Source: Acidobacteriaceae bacterium (GTDB lineage Bacteria; Acidobacteriota; Terriglobia; Bryobacterales; Bryobacteraceae). From it: a DNA stretch of 64,000 nt. The position numbers and the translations under genes were made by a program. The notes beneath the pieces were generated by a model. The model had not been told where the DNA came from. It was given only the letters and a program-made list of their open reading frames with translations, and ran no database searches. The stretch covers positions 1 to 64,000 of the forward strand of contig JADCJL010000020.1 in assembly GCA_020247055.1 (NCBI GenBank), read 5' to 3'. Shown here in pieces: positions 24,856 to 36,027 of this stretch (positions are counted from its first letter, which is position 1; every line of letters begins with the position of its first letter).

Positions 24856-27095
24856 CCGCCGTCTTTCTCGCCCTGCCCCTCGCGTTGGCCCTCGCCCTGC
24901 CCCTCGCGTTGGCCCTCGCTCTGCCCCTCGCCGCAGAGTCGGTGCGCCTCGCCGGCCTCCGCGCCCCCGTCGAAGTGCTCCGCGACAAATGGGGCATCCC
25001 CCACATCTACGCCCAGAATCAGGACGACCTCTACTTCGCCCAAGGCTACATGGCCGCCCGCGACCGTCTCTGGCAGATCGACCTCTGGCGCCGCACCGGC
25101 TCCGGCAAACTCTCCGCCGTCCTCGGACCCGCCTACCTCGAACGCGACCGCACCGCCCTTCTCCTCCGCTTCCGCGGCGACTGGAAGGCCGAATGGACCT
25201 CCTACGCCCCCGATACCTACCCCATCGCCCGCGCCTTCACGAACGGCATCAACGCCTACATCCAGCAGGGCGGCCGCCGCACAAGAGAGTTCCAGCAACT
25301 TGGCTACGAACCCGGTCTCTGGAAACCTGAAGACGTCCTCTCCCGCGTCGCCGTCTTCTCGATGATGGCCAACGTCCTCCGCGAGGTCACCCGCGCCCGC
25401 CAACTCGACGCCTTCGGACCCGCCGCCCTCGAACGCGTCCGCCCCACCGACCCGCCCATCCCCCAACGTCCCGCCCCGGAACTGAATCTCAAAGACATCA
25501 CCCGCGGCGCCATCGCCGACTTCGACGACGCCACCGACCCCGTCACCCTCGAAGCCCAGGGCTCCAACAACTGGGTCGTCTCCGGCAAACGCTCCACCAC
25601 CGGCAAACCCCTCCTCGCCAGCGACCCCCACCGCGCCCTCCAAATCCCCAGCCTCCGCCGCACCGTCCACCTCGTCGCCCCCGGCATCAACCAAATCGGC
25701 GCCGGCGAACCCGCCCTGCCCGGCATCGCCCTCGGCCACAACGAATCCATCGGTTTCGGCTTCACCATTACCGGCACCGACCAGCAGGATCTCTACGTCG
25801 AACAGCTCAGCCCCTCCAACCTCGACGATTACTTCCACGCCGGCGTCTGGAAACGGATGACGGTCGAGCGCCACACCGTGGAAGTTAAGGGCGGCCGCAC
25901 TGAAACCGTCGAGTGCCGCTACACCGTCCACGGACCCGTCATCGGAGTCGATCCCACCCGCCGCCGCGCCTACGTCCTGCGCTGGGTCGGCGCCGAACCG
26001 GGCACCGCCGGCTATCTCGGCGCGCTCTCCCTGGCCCGCGCCCAAACCTGGACCCAGTTTCTCACCGCCGCCGCCCGCTTCAAAGCCCCCGCCGAAAACC
26101 TCCTCTACGCCGACACCGCCGGCAACATCGGCTTCGCCGTCGCCGGCCTGACGCCCATCCGCAAAAACTGGAACGGACTCTTCCCCGTCCCCGGCCACAC
26201 CGGCACCTACGAGTGGGCCGGCTTCCTCGACCCCGCCCAACTGCCCCGCACCCTCAACCCGCGCGAAGGCTTTCTCGCCACCGCCAACGACAACATCCTC
26301 CCGCCGGGCTACCCCCACATCCTCAACTACGAATGGGCCCCGCCCTTCCGCGCCCACCGCCTCCGCGCCCAACTCGCCGCCCGCCGGCAGTGGTCCCTCG
26401 AGGACTTCGCCCGGCTCCAAACCGACCTCGTCTCCGCACCCGCGAAGCGCTTCCAGGCCATCCTCAAGCAGTGGAATCCCCGCCCGCAAAGCCGCGCCCG
26501 CGAAGTCCTGCCCGCCCTCCTCGCCTGGGACGGCCGCATGACGGTCGACTCCATGCCCGCCGCCGTCATCGCCGTCTGGATGAGCAAACTCGGCGCCGAG
26601 GTCTTCCGCCCCGCCAATCTGGGCGCCCGCGCCCGCCTCGATACCGTACTCCACGCCCTCGAGGCGAATCCCAACCCCGCTGCCCTTGAAAAAACGCTCG
26701 CCGCCACCCTCGCCGAACTCACCCAGAAACTCGGCCCCCAACCCCAAAACTGGCGCTGGGGAGCGATTCACCTGCTCTACCTCGCCCACCCGAGCCGCCT
26801 GAAGCCCTTCGACCGCGGCCCCCTCCCCCTACCCGGCGATGCCAATACCATCAACGCCGCCGGTGGAGCCAACTTCCGCGCCACCCACGGCGCCAGCTTC
26901 CGCATGCTGCTCGATACCGCCAACTGGGACCGAAGCCGCATGACCAACACCCCCGGCGAGTCCGGCGACCCCGATTCACCCCATTACAGCGACCTGCTCA
27001 CCGACTGGGCCAACGGCGTCTACCACCCCCTGCTCTTCACCCGCGCCGCCGTTGAGGCCAATCTCTCCGAACGCATCGCCCTCGCCCCCCGCTAA
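24837..27095 (+). CDS. Penicillin acylase family protein (Ntn hydrolase)
   Basis: A 752-residue precursor of an N-terminal-nucleophile amidohydrolase. A long signal peptide (about 1-33) is followed by the alpha-chain region with KWGIPHIYAQNQDDLYFAQGY (first part typical of the family). A spacer follows, then the beta chain, whose predicted N-terminal nucleophile is Ser243 in QGSNNWVVSG. Later motifs are ASDPHR, GHNESIGFGFT and FRAHRL. Self-cleavage before Ser243 is expected in the periplasm. Substrates in this family include acylhomoserine lactones, cephalosporins and other amides, and cannot be told here. The gene overlaps the crotonase stop by 19 bp. Its signal-peptide core contains a perfect 24-bp duplication (separate entry). 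Confidence 0.93.
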   Translation: MGYPRLAAVFLALPLALALALPLALALALPLAAESVRLAGLRAPVEVLRDKWGIPHIYAQNQDDLYFAQGYMAARDRLWQIDLWRRTGSGKLSAVLGPAYLERDRTALLLRFRGDWKAEWTSYAPDTYPIARAFTNGINAYIQQGGRRTREFQQLGYEPGLWKPEDVLSRVAVFSMMANVLREVTRARQLDAFGPAALERVRPTDPPIPQRPAPELNLKDITRGAIADFDDATDPVTLEAQGSNNWVVSGKRSTTGKPLLASDPHRALQIPSLRRTVHLVAPGINQIGAGEPALPGIALGHNESIGFGFTITGTDQQDLYVEQLSPSNLDDYFHAGVWKRMTVERHTVEVKGGRTETVECRYTVHGPVIGVDPTRRRAYVLRWVGAEPGTAGYLGALSLARAQTWTQFLTAAARFKAPAENLLYADTAGNIGFAVAGLTPIRKNWNGLFPVPGHTGTYEWAGFLDPAQLPRTLNPREGFLATANDNILPPGYPHILNYEWAPPFRAHRLRAQLAARRQWSLEDFARLQTDLVSAPAKRFQAILKQWNPRPQSRAREVLPALLAWDGRMTVDSMPAAVIAVWMSKLGAEVFRPANLGARARLDTVLHALEANPNPAALEKTLAATLAELTQKLGPQPQNWRWGAIHLLYLAHPSRLKPFDRGPLPLPGDANTINAAGGANFRATHGASFRMLLDTANWDRSRMTNTPGESGDPDSPHYSDLLTDWANGVYHPLLFTRAAVEANLSERIALAPR
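24867..24933 (+). repeat. 24-bp tandem repeat inside the signal peptide of the penicillin acylase
   Basis: Two identical 24-bp units occupy 24867-24890 and 24891-24914, and a third diverged partial unit runs to about 24933. Each unit encodes eight hydrophobic residues (LALPLALA), so copy-number change would lengthen or shorten the signal-peptide core in frame. This is directly visible in the sequence; any effect on export is inference. Confidence 0.9.
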
Positions 27096-27096
27096 C

Positions 27097-27864
27097 TCAC
27101 TGGATCGCCTTCTCCCGCTCGGCCACCCGCGCCAGAATTCGGCCCACATAGTTCTGCGTCTCCGGAATATCCGGCACCTCCCCATCCCGATCCACCCTCC
27201 CCGGCCCCGCGTTGTACGCCGCCAAAGCCTTGGCCAAGTCGCCCTGGTAGCGATCGAGCAGCGACTTCAGAAAACGGCTCCCCGCCGCCACGTTCTCGGC
27301 CGGATCAAACGGATCTTTCACTTTGAACGTCTCCGCCGTCGCCGGCATCAGTTGCATGAGCCCCTTGGCCCCCTTCGCCGAGACCGCGCAGGGCAGACTC
27401 GCCGACTCCTGCTCAATCACAGCGTGCAGTAGCGTTTCGCTCATCGCGTTTCGCTTGGCCTCCCGCTCGACAATCGCCTGCAGGTCCAGCTTCGGCACCG
27501 GCGGACAGTTGGCCGCTGGCGGCGGCTCCCCCCGCGAAGCTTCGAGGTGCGCCTCCGGGACCACCGCGCCTGCCTGCACCGTCGGCTTCCAGAAGTCCGG
27601 GTACTGCTCCTGCATCGTCTGCACCTGCCGCCCCACGCTCTCCGCCTGACGGCGTAGCGAGTCCGCAAACGACCCCGCCGGCGGCGCCGCTGCCTTCTTG
27701 GCACTCGCTCCGCTCCCGCCCGCCACCTTCGGAGTCGAAGGGGCCGCCGGCTTCTCCGCGGCGGGCTCCTCCGGCAGCGGTTCCATTGGCGTCGTGCGCA
27801 CCGGCGGCGTCGCTTGCGCCCAGAGCACCGCACACAGAGTCAGGAGAACGATCAAATTCTTCAC
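27097..27864 (-). CDS. Lytic transglycosylase, SLT domain protein
   Basis: A 255-residue exported protein. A signal peptide (MKNLIVLLTLCAVLWAQA) is followed by a Pro/Ala-rich and then mixed linker of about 110 residues. The SLT domain occupies about 128-250: IEQESAS with the catalytic Glu153, GLMQLMPATAETF, and AYNAGPGRVDR. It should cleave the MurNAc-GlcNAc bond of peptidoglycan with formation of anhydro-MurNAc. It resembles the MltE/Slt catalytic domain and has no LysM repeat. It is convergent with the penicillin acylase gene (2 bp apart) and divergent from shc. Confidence 0.93.
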   Translation of the reverse strand: MKNLIVLLTLCAVLWAQATPPVRTTPMEPLPEEPAAEKPAAPSTPKVAGGSGASAKKAAAPPAGSFADSLRRQAESVGRQVQTMQEQYPDFWKPTVQAGAVVPEAHLEASRGEPPPAANCPPVPKLDLQAIVEREAKRNAMSETLLHAVIEQESASLPCAVSAKGAKGLMQLMPATAETFKVKDPFDPAENVAAGSRFLKSLLDRYQGDLAKALAAYNAGPGRVDRDGEVPDIPETQNYVGRILARVAEREKAIQ

Positions 27865-27955
27865 TGCAGAAGAAATCGGCGCAGACTCGCTTCCTCTACA
27901 GTTCGGATGATTCCGTATGCCCCTTGTAATCGGCCTTACTCCCGGGTTGCGGTTT

Positions 27956-27961
27956 TATAAT
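27956..27961 (+). promoter_or_regulatory. Consensus -10 box upstream of shc
   Basis: TATAAT occurs 18 bp before the shc ATG, implying a short leader. I see no good -35 hexamer at 16-18 bp upstream, so this may be an activated or weak promoter. The 114-bp region also contains the start of the divergent transglycosylase gene. Confidence 0.45.
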
Positions 27962-27978
27962 GAAAAAGTAACCTCGCG

Positions 27979-29958
27979 ATGAGTTCCTTCTGGACGAACC
28001 CCTCCCCGCACCGCCGTATCCCCCATCCCGTCCAACTCGTCGGCGAACGCCGCGCTCTGTTCGGCGCCGCCCGCGAAGCCAGCCGCCGCAGCGCCCAATC
28101 CCTCATCGCCATCCAGCAACCGGAAGGCCACTGGTGTGGCGAACTCCTCGCCGACGTCTCCCTCGAAGCTGACTACGTTCTCCTCCAACTCTGGCTCCAC
28201 CCCCCCGTTGACGGCCTCTGGCACGCCGCCTCCACCCCGCGCCTTGAAAAGGTCTGCCGCCGCATCCTCTCCCAACAGATGGCCGACGGCGGCTGGCACA
28301 TCTATCCGGAAGGCCCCGCCGACGTCAACTGCTCCGTCAAAGCCTACACCGCCCTCCGCCTCTGCGGCTACCCCGCCGACGCGGAACCCCTCCGCCGCGC
28401 CCGCTACCGCATCCTCGATCTCGGCGGCCTCCAGGCCTGCAATAGCTACACCAAAATCAATCTCTCCCTGTTCGGCCTCTACCCGCGCAAGTACGTCCCC
28501 ACCATCCCGCCCGAACTCATGCTCCTGCCCGGCGGCAGCCTCTTCCCCGGCGGCGTCCTCTACGAAATGGCCTCCTGGACCCGCGCCATCGTCGTCCCCC
28601 TCTCCATCGTCCAGGCCGTCGGTGGCATCCGTCCCGCCCCCGCCGGCGTCGACCTCCACGAACTCATCCACCCCGGCTACGGCCTCAGCCTCCCCAAACG
28701 CGATCGCCTCCTCTCCCCCGTCTTCCACCAGGTCGACCGGCTGCTCAAGCTCTGGGAGCGCCGCGGCCATCGCGACTCCCGCATCGCCGCCATCCGCCAG
28801 GCCGAACGCTGGATGCTCGAACGCTGCCGCCACGCCGACGGTCTCGGCGCCATCTACCCCTCCATGATGTACTCCATCATGGCCCTCGAAGCGCTCGAAT
28901 ACCCCAAGGACCACCCCGATCTCCTCGAAGCCATCGCCAAGTTCGACGCTCTGTTCACCGAAACCCCCGAAAGCATCTACTTCCAGCCCTGCTTCTCCCC
29001 CGTCTGGGACACCGCCTACGCTGCCTTCGCCCTCGGCGAAACCAACCACCTCGACCCCACCTCCCTCCGCCACGCCGCCGACTGGCTCATCCGCAAAGAG
29101 GTCCGCCGCCGCGGCGACTGGTCCGTGAAACGCCCCCACCTCCAACCCGGCGGCTGGGCCTTTGAATACGCCAACGAACACTACCCCGACATCGACGACA
29201 CCGCCATGGTGCTCCTCGCCCTCGAACACTGCCAGGCCTCCCACCCCGCACAGCAGTCCGCCGTCGAAGCCCGCGCCCTCGCCTGGCTCAAAGGCATGCA
29301 GTCCCGGGACGGCGGTTTCGCCGCCTTCGACGCCGATAACGACTGGGGCGTCCTCAACAGCATCCCCTTCTCCGACCACAACGCCATGCTCGACCCCACC
29401 TGTCCGGACATCACCGGCCGGGTCCTCGAAGCCCTCTGCCGCCGCGGCCTCCCCTCGTCCGACCCCGCCATCCACGGCGCCGTCAACTTCCTCCTCAACA
29501 CCCAGGAACAGGACGGCAGCTGGTACGGCCGCTGGGGCGTCAACTACCTCTACGGCACCTTCCTCGCCCTCCGCGGCCTCCGCGCCGCCGGCTCGCCCGA
29601 CAGCAACGTTTTCCGCCGCGCCGCCGACTTCGTCCAGGCCAATCAAAACGCCGACGGCGGCTGGGGCGAAAGCTGCCTCAGCTACGAAGTCAACCGCTTC
29701 GTCCCCGCCCCCTCCACCCCTTCCCAAACCGCCTGGGCGCTTCTCAGCCTCCTCTCGGCCGGCCGCCACGACTCCCCCGCCGCCGAACGCGGCCTCCAAT
29801 ATCTCATCGAGACCCAAAACCAGGAAACCGGTGACTGGGACGAATCTCTCGCCACCGGCACCGGTTTCCCGAACGTCTTCTATCTCAAGTACACCCTGTA
29901 CCGCCACTACTTCCCGATGCTCGTCACCGGGTTGTATGGCCGCCTGGGCGGATTCTGA
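27979..29958 (+). CDS. shc: Squalene-hopene cyclase
   Basis: A 659-residue class II terpene cyclase converting squalene to hopene, a sterol-like membrane lipid. The catalytic acid motif DIDDTA starts at residue 404 and follows YANEHYP. Several QW-type repeats are present, such as QMADGGWHIYPEGPA, QSRDGGFAAFD, QEQDGSWYGRWG and QNADGGWGES. The length is normal. It is a monotopic membrane enzyme on the cytoplasmic face. No hpn genes for squalene synthesis or hopanoid tailoring are adjacent, although a polyprenyl diphosphate synthase lies at 58.2 kb. It is convergent with the pyrophosphatase gene. Confidence 0.97.
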   Translation: MSSFWTNPSPHRRIPHPVQLVGERRALFGAAREASRRSAQSLIAIQQPEGHWCGELLADVSLEADYVLLQLWLHPPVDGLWHAASTPRLEKVCRRILSQQMADGGWHIYPEGPADVNCSVKAYTALRLCGYPADAEPLRRARYRILDLGGLQACNSYTKINLSLFGLYPRKYVPTIPPELMLLPGGSLFPGGVLYEMASWTRAIVVPLSIVQAVGGIRPAPAGVDLHELIHPGYGLSLPKRDRLLSPVFHQVDRLLKLWERRGHRDSRIAAIRQAERWMLERCRHADGLGAIYPSMMYSIMALEALEYPKDHPDLLEAIAKFDALFTETPESIYFQPCFSPVWDTAYAAFALGETNHLDPTSLRHAADWLIRKEVRRRGDWSVKRPHLQPGGWAFEYANEHYPDIDDTAMVLLALEHCQASHPAQQSAVEARALAWLKGMQSRDGGFAAFDADNDWGVLNSIPFSDHNAMLDPTCPDITGRVLEALCRRGLPSSDPAIHGAVNFLLNTQEQDGSWYGRWGVNYLYGTFLALRGLRAAGSPDSNVFRRAADFVQANQNADGGWGESCLSYEVNRFVPAPSTPSQTAWALLSLLSAGRHDSPAAERGLQYLIETQNQETGDWDESLATGTGFPNVFYLKYTLYRHYFPMLVTGLYGRLGGF

Positions 29959-29963
29959 GCGGG

Positions 29964-29977
29964 GCGGCAAGCGCCGC
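29964..29977. terminator. Short hairpin between shc and the pyrophosphatase gene
   Basis: GCGGC (29964-29968) and GCCGC (29973-29977) form a 5-bp GC stem with a 4-nt loop followed by TTT, in the 25-bp gap between two convergent stop codons. It is small, so termination is only suggested. Confidence 0.35.
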
Positions 29978-29983
29978 TTTCCG

Positions 29984-32407
<2,424 letters not shown>

Positions 32408-32507
32408 TCGGTTGTCTCCTCCGGATGTAAGGTGACCCGGACAATGGGCCGCCCGATAACATACTACCTTTCGAGCTCGTATGCAAAGGCGGATCCGCCC
32501 GGCCCGC

Positions 32508-33653
32508 TCACACCGCTTGCAGGATCAGGCACTTCAAATACAGCGTTTCCGGTACGCCCAGCAGCACCGGATGGTCCTGCGCCTGCACGCGGCGTTCGAC
32601 CACCCGCAGGTTCCGCCGCGCGTCCCGCGCCGCCTCGGCCACTACCGTGAGCAGCATCGCTTCGCTCATGTGGTGCGAACAGGAGCAGGTGATCAGCGTC
32701 CCGCCCGGCGCCAGCAGCTGCAGCGCCCGCAGGTTCAGCTCTTTGTACCCGCGCACGGCGCCCTCCACCTGCGCCTTCGTCTTGGCAAACGCCGGCGGGT
32801 CCAGCACGATCGTGTCAAACTGCCGTCCCCCCGTCCGGAACCCCGCCAGCAGGTCAAACACATCCGCCTCGCGGAACCGGATATTCTCGAGCCCGTTCCG
32901 CCGCCGGTTCCCCTCCGCCGTCGCCAGCACCGCCGCCCCGCTATCCACCCCCTCGACGCTCTCGCATCCCCGCGCCAGATGCAGCGCAAAACCGCCCGAC
33001 GAAGTAAAGCAATCGAGCGCCCGGCCCCGGCCCCATCGCGCCGCCGCCAGATAGTTCTCCCGCTGGTCGAGATAAACGCCCGTCTTCTGGCCCCCCAGCA
33101 GATCCGCCTCCCACTGCAGACCGTTCATCGTCACGGCCACGGGTCCGGCCCAGTCGCCGTAAACCACCCCGCTCCGCAGCGGCAACTCTTCTTTCTGCCG
33201 CACCACCGCATCGTTCCGCTCCACAATCGCCCGCGGCCCGTAGCGCTCCACCAGCGCCGCCACCACCTCGCCCTGCAGCCGGTCCATTCCCTGGTTCAAC
33301 GTCTGGACAACAAAACAATCCGCGTACCGGTCAATGATCAGCGCCGGCATCCGGTCCGCCTCGCTCGACACCAGCCGGTAGGCGTCCGTATCCCGCACCA
33401 CCCGGTCCCGGAACTCCTGCGCCGCCGCAATCCGTCCCACTACCGAAAAATCCCGGCCCAGCAGACGCAGCGTGATCTGCGAGGAGCTCGAATAATGCGC
33501 CGCGCCGCAGGAACGGCCTCGCGGATCGAGCACGTCGACGACATCCCCGCCGAGGGCCTCCCCCCGGTCGGTGATGTCGCTGGCGTAAACCCAGACGTGC
33601 CCGGCAGCCAAGCGCTCAGCGGCGCGGCGATTAATCGTTACGGTCGGTCCCAA
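32508..33653 (-). CDS. Class I SAM-dependent rRNA methyltransferase, RlmI/RlmK-like
   Basis: A 381-residue protein. A PUA domain (about 1-75, with HVWVYASDI) precedes a RlmI-type Rossmann methyltransferase domain. Family motifs are GQKTGVYLDQREN, DCFTSSGGFALHLA for SAM binding, and LDPPAFAK, followed by SCSHHMSE with the Cys expected of the m5C branch. E. coli RlmI methylates C1962 of 23S rRNA, and this is the likely target type. The start is TTG at 33653, 4 nt after the Hsp20 stop, so the two genes are probably in one transcript. Confidence 0.9.
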   Translation of the reverse strand: MGPTVTINRRAAERLAAGHVWVYASDITDRGEALGGDVVDVLDPRGRSCGAAHYSSSSQITLRLLGRDFSVVGRIAAAQEFRDRVVRDTDAYRLVSSEADRMPALIIDRYADCFVVQTLNQGMDRLQGEVVAALVERYGPRAIVERNDAVVRQKEELPLRSGVVYGDWAGPVAVTMNGLQWEADLLGGQKTGVYLDQRENYLAAARWGRGRALDCFTSSGGFALHLARGCESVEGVDSGAAVLATAEGNRRRNGLENIRFREADVFDLLAGFRTGGRQFDTIVLDPPAFAKTKAQVEGAVRGYKELNLRALQLLAPGGTLITCSCSHHMSEAMLLTVVAEAARDARRNLRVVERRVQAQDHPVLLGVPETLYLKCLILQAV

Positions 33654-33657
33654 CCCA

Positions 33658-34101
33658 CTAGCTTACCTGGACTTGGATCGACCGCGGCTTGGCCAGCTCC
33701 TTTTTGCCCAGCGTGATCTGCAGTACGCCGTTCTTGTACTCGGCGCCGACCTTCTCCGGATCCACCGTCTCCGGCATCGTGAAGGACCGCGCGAACTGGC
33801 CATACTGACGCTCCACCCGGTGATAGCTCGTCTTATCGTCCTTGCGCTCGAACTCCCGCTGACCCTTCAGCGTCAGCGTCCCGTTCTCGAGACGAATGTC
33901 AATCTTGCTCAGATCAACACCCGGCACATCGGCCCGCAGAACCAACTGGTTCTCATCTTCCAGGATGTCCACGGCGGGAATCCACGGACGGGCGTTTCCC
34001 TCGCCCTCGGTGGCCAGGCGATTCAACGTGTCCTCGAGCAGACGAAACGAAACCGGAAACTCATTTAGCGTAGAGAACGGCGAAAACTTGGTAATCGACA
34101 T
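33658..34101 (-). CDS. Small heat shock protein, Hsp20/alpha-crystallin family
   Basis: A 147-residue chaperone that binds unfolding proteins without ATP and assembles as an oligomer. The alpha-crystallin domain spans about 42-135 (WIPAVDILEDENQLVLRADV then GTLTLKGQRE and FARSFTMPETVDPEKVGAEY.NGVL). The C-terminal tail has the short assembly pattern KPRSIQVQVS, with I.V in place of the typical I.I/V motif. A strong Shine-Dalgarno GGAGG lies 9 nt before the ATG, preceded by a perfect inverted repeat. The rRNA methyltransferase gene follows after 4 nt, so both may respond to heat. Confidence 0.95.
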   Translation of the reverse strand: MSITKFSPFSTLNEFPVSFRLLEDTLNRLATEGEGNARPWIPAVDILEDENQLVLRADVPGVDLSKIDIRLENGTLTLKGQREFERKDDKTSYHRVERQYGQFARSFTMPETVDPEKVGAEYKNGVLQITLGKKELAKPRSIQVQVS

Positions 34102-34110
34102 GGTAGATTT

Positions 34111-34133
34111 CCTCCAGAGATGTAATCTCTATA
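34111..34133 (-). promoter_or_regulatory. hsp20 leader: strong Shine-Dalgarno, inverted repeat and possible -10 box
   Basis: On the minus strand, GGAGG (34115-34111) is immediately preceded by AGAGAT-TAC-ATCTCT (34130-34116), a perfect 6-bp inverted repeat with a 3-nt loop. A TATAGA sequence (34133-34128) overlaps its outer edge. The repeat could be an operator or an RNA hairpin next to the ribosome-binding site. No CIRCE element is present. Confidence 0.45.
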
Positions 34134-34141
34134 CCAATATA

Positions 34142-34777
34142 TTACCTGAGTCCGTTTGTGTCAAGTATTTTTTTTCGACGGCGAATCCCCTCAAAAATCC
34201 AGTGCCCCGTACGGTAGGCCAACAAAACACCAACTCCAACGCCCCAGTACACCGGTTCCCACAACGCCGCCTTACCCTGCCAGTAATAGTGAACAACTCC
34301 AGCAATTGCAGCAACATAAACCAATCGATGGACCAACTGCCACCGCCGGCCTCCCAACCTCCGGATCGCACCAGCCCAGGACGTCGCCGCGAGGGGTACC
34401 ATAACCACTAAACCTAATAGCCCTGCCAGAAAAAATTTCCTGGTTGTAAGATCCTCCCAGAGGATGTCTTTGTTCCACTGCGCATCTACCTCGAAGTAGT
34501 GCCAGGCGTGCAGACATCCGTAAAAAAAGGTAAACAGGCCCAGCATCCGCCGAAACCGAATCAGGCTGCTCTGACCCGGCAGCCGCCGTAACGGCGTAAT
34601 GCAGAGGACGCCTACCAGAAATCGCAGAGTCCAATCGCCCGTGTATCGAGCCACTGTCTCGATCCTGTTTATCCCCAGTTCATTGTTCTGCCAGCGCCAT
34701 CCCAGCCACACCAGGGGTGCCAGGCACAATGCAAACACTACGGTTTTTGACCATTTATGGGTCCAGATCCGATTCAC
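34142..34777 (-). CDS. msrQ: MsrQ-like heme-binding membrane subunit (ferric reductase-like)
   Basis: A 211-residue protein with about six membrane helices, of the YedZ/MsrQ type. The typical segments are VGVLCITPLRRLPGQ, RFRRMLGLFTFFYGCLHAWHY with heme-ligand His residues, and WQLVHRLVYVAA...HYYW. MsrQ passes electrons from quinol or flavin to the periplasmic molybdoenzyme MsrP, which repairs methionine sulfoxide. The usual partner msrP is not visible beside it; upstream is the divergent PEP-CTERM gene and downstream is Hsp20. Start GTG at 34777. Other ferric-reductase-like proteins are possible, but length and motifs favour MsrQ. Confidence 0.85.
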   Translation of the reverse strand: MNRIWTHKWSKTVVFALCLAPLVWLGWRWQNNELGINRIETVARYTGDWTLRFLVGVLCITPLRRLPGQSSLIRFRRMLGLFTFFYGCLHAWHYFEVDAQWNKDILWEDLTTRKFFLAGLLGLVVMVPLAATSWAGAIRRLGGRRWQLVHRLVYVAAIAGVVHYYWQGKAALWEPVYWGVGVGVLLAYRTGHWIFEGIRRRKKILDTNGLR

Positions 34778-34811
34778 AGGCCACTCCTAACCAACCAGGA
34801 TTTTTCTCACC

Positions 34812-36023
34812 TTGGCGCGCCGCACTAGATATCGCAAGCTCTCTACCATTCTGACTGGTCTGATAGCGCTGCTCCTCACCGCAGTCGTCTCCTTCTTCCT
34901 GGGATGGCAGCGGGCCTCCACCGTGCAACGCCAGGCCGCCTCCCAGCCGGCCACCCCCGCCCCCACCGGTCCCGGCACCCCCGCCGAGCCCTCGCGCAAA
35001 GTCTACCCCTACTCCATCGTCTCCGGCGGGCTCGGCTCCCAAAATGAGTTACACGCCGCTGTCCAGCAGGACGCCGTCGTCCGCGGCCACTACGCCGAGC
35101 TTCGTCTGGCCAACTTCCGCCCCCATGTCCTTCCCGCCGACCACCAGGGCTACGTCTCCTATCGCATTCGCGACCGGGTCTTCTGGTCCCGCCGCCTCAT
35201 GACCATCAAAAAGGGGGAAACCGTCCTCACCGACGGCAAAGTTATGCTCCGCGGACGCTGCGGCAACCGGATCTCTTCCGTCCCCATGGAGCCGACCGCA
35301 CCCCCGACCCTCGAACCCCCGGAAGACCTCCTCGACACCCCCCAGGAATCCCGCCGCCTCAACTGGATTCCCCCCGTGCCCATCCCCAGTCCCTTGCCCA
35401 CCGAACTCGTCTTCCCTCCGGAGGAGACGCAGATCGCCACTCTCCTGCCGACCCCCATCCCCGGCCCCCCGGGCTTCTTTCTCCCTCCCACGCTCCCCTT
35501 CTCGCCCGGCGGTTTCTGGACCGGCGGGACCCCGCAGCCTGTCCCGCCGGTTACGCCCGAAATCCCGGTCCCTCCGGTGACCCCTCCCACCGTACCTCCC
35601 ATCTTCCCGCCCGGCATCATCCCCACCCCGCCCGGCCTCCCGCCCGAGACGATCACCGTGCTGCCCCCGGGACCTCCCCTGCCGCCAGCCCCGCCCGTTC
35701 CTTTCTTGCCCCCGTTCGGGCCGCCCATTATCATTGGTCCGCCTCCGATTGAGCCGCCCATCACCCCGTTCGGCCCACCGCCGATCGTGATCGTACCCCC
35801 CACGCCGCCCGGCCCTCCCGTCAAGCCGCCCGACCCGCCGGGGCCGCCCACTCCGCCGGAGCCACCCGGGCCTCCCACCCCGCCGAGCGACCCGCCGCCC
35901 CCCTTCCCCCCTCCCGAGCCGCCCTTCGAGGAGATACCGGAACCGTCCACGCTCATCCTGGTCGCCGGCGCCCTCGCCCTTCTCGGCGCCAAGGCCTCCT
36001 ACGACCGCCGCCGCCAACGGTAA
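34812..36023 (+). CDS. Proline-rich PEP-CTERM sorting domain protein
   Basis: A 403-residue exported protein with TTG start at 34812, preceded by AGGA at 11 nt. One N-terminal membrane helix (about 13-31) is followed by a domain of about 120 residues containing YRIRDRVFW and TIKKGETVLTDG, then RGRCGN. A region of roughly 220 residues (about 150-375) is dominated by Pro and Gly, consistent with an extended, wall- or surface-spanning stretch. The C-terminal tail (376-403) is a PEP-CTERM signal: PEPS, a hydrophobic helix (LILVAGALALLGA) and an Arg-rich end. PEP-CTERM proteins are processed by exosortase, and no exosortase gene is in this window. The function is unknown. Confidence 0.88.
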   Translation: MARRTRYRKLSTILTGLIALLLTAVVSFFLGWQRASTVQRQAASQPATPAPTGPGTPAEPSRKVYPYSIVSGGLGSQNELHAAVQQDAVVRGHYAELRLANFRPHVLPADHQGYVSYRIRDRVFWSRRLMTIKKGETVLTDGKVMLRGRCGNRISSVPMEPTAPPTLEPPEDLLDTPQESRRLNWIPPVPIPSPLPTELVFPPEETQIATLLPTPIPGPPGFFLPPTLPFSPGGFWTGGTPQPVPPVTPEIPVPPVTPPTVPPIFPPGIIPTPPGLPPETITVLPPGPPLPPAPPVPFLPPFGPPIIIGPPPIEPPITPFGPPPIVIVPPTPPGPPVKPPDPPGPPTPPEPPGPPTPPSDPPPPFPPPEPPFEEIPEPSTLILVAGALALLGAKASYDRRRQR

Positions 36024-36027
36024 ACCA

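Noticed and set aside
24852-26789. 645-codon minus-strand open frame opposite the penicillin acylase
   Set aside because: Antisense frame with low-complexity composition; the plus-strand protein has a catalytic Ser243 motif and family-wide similarity.
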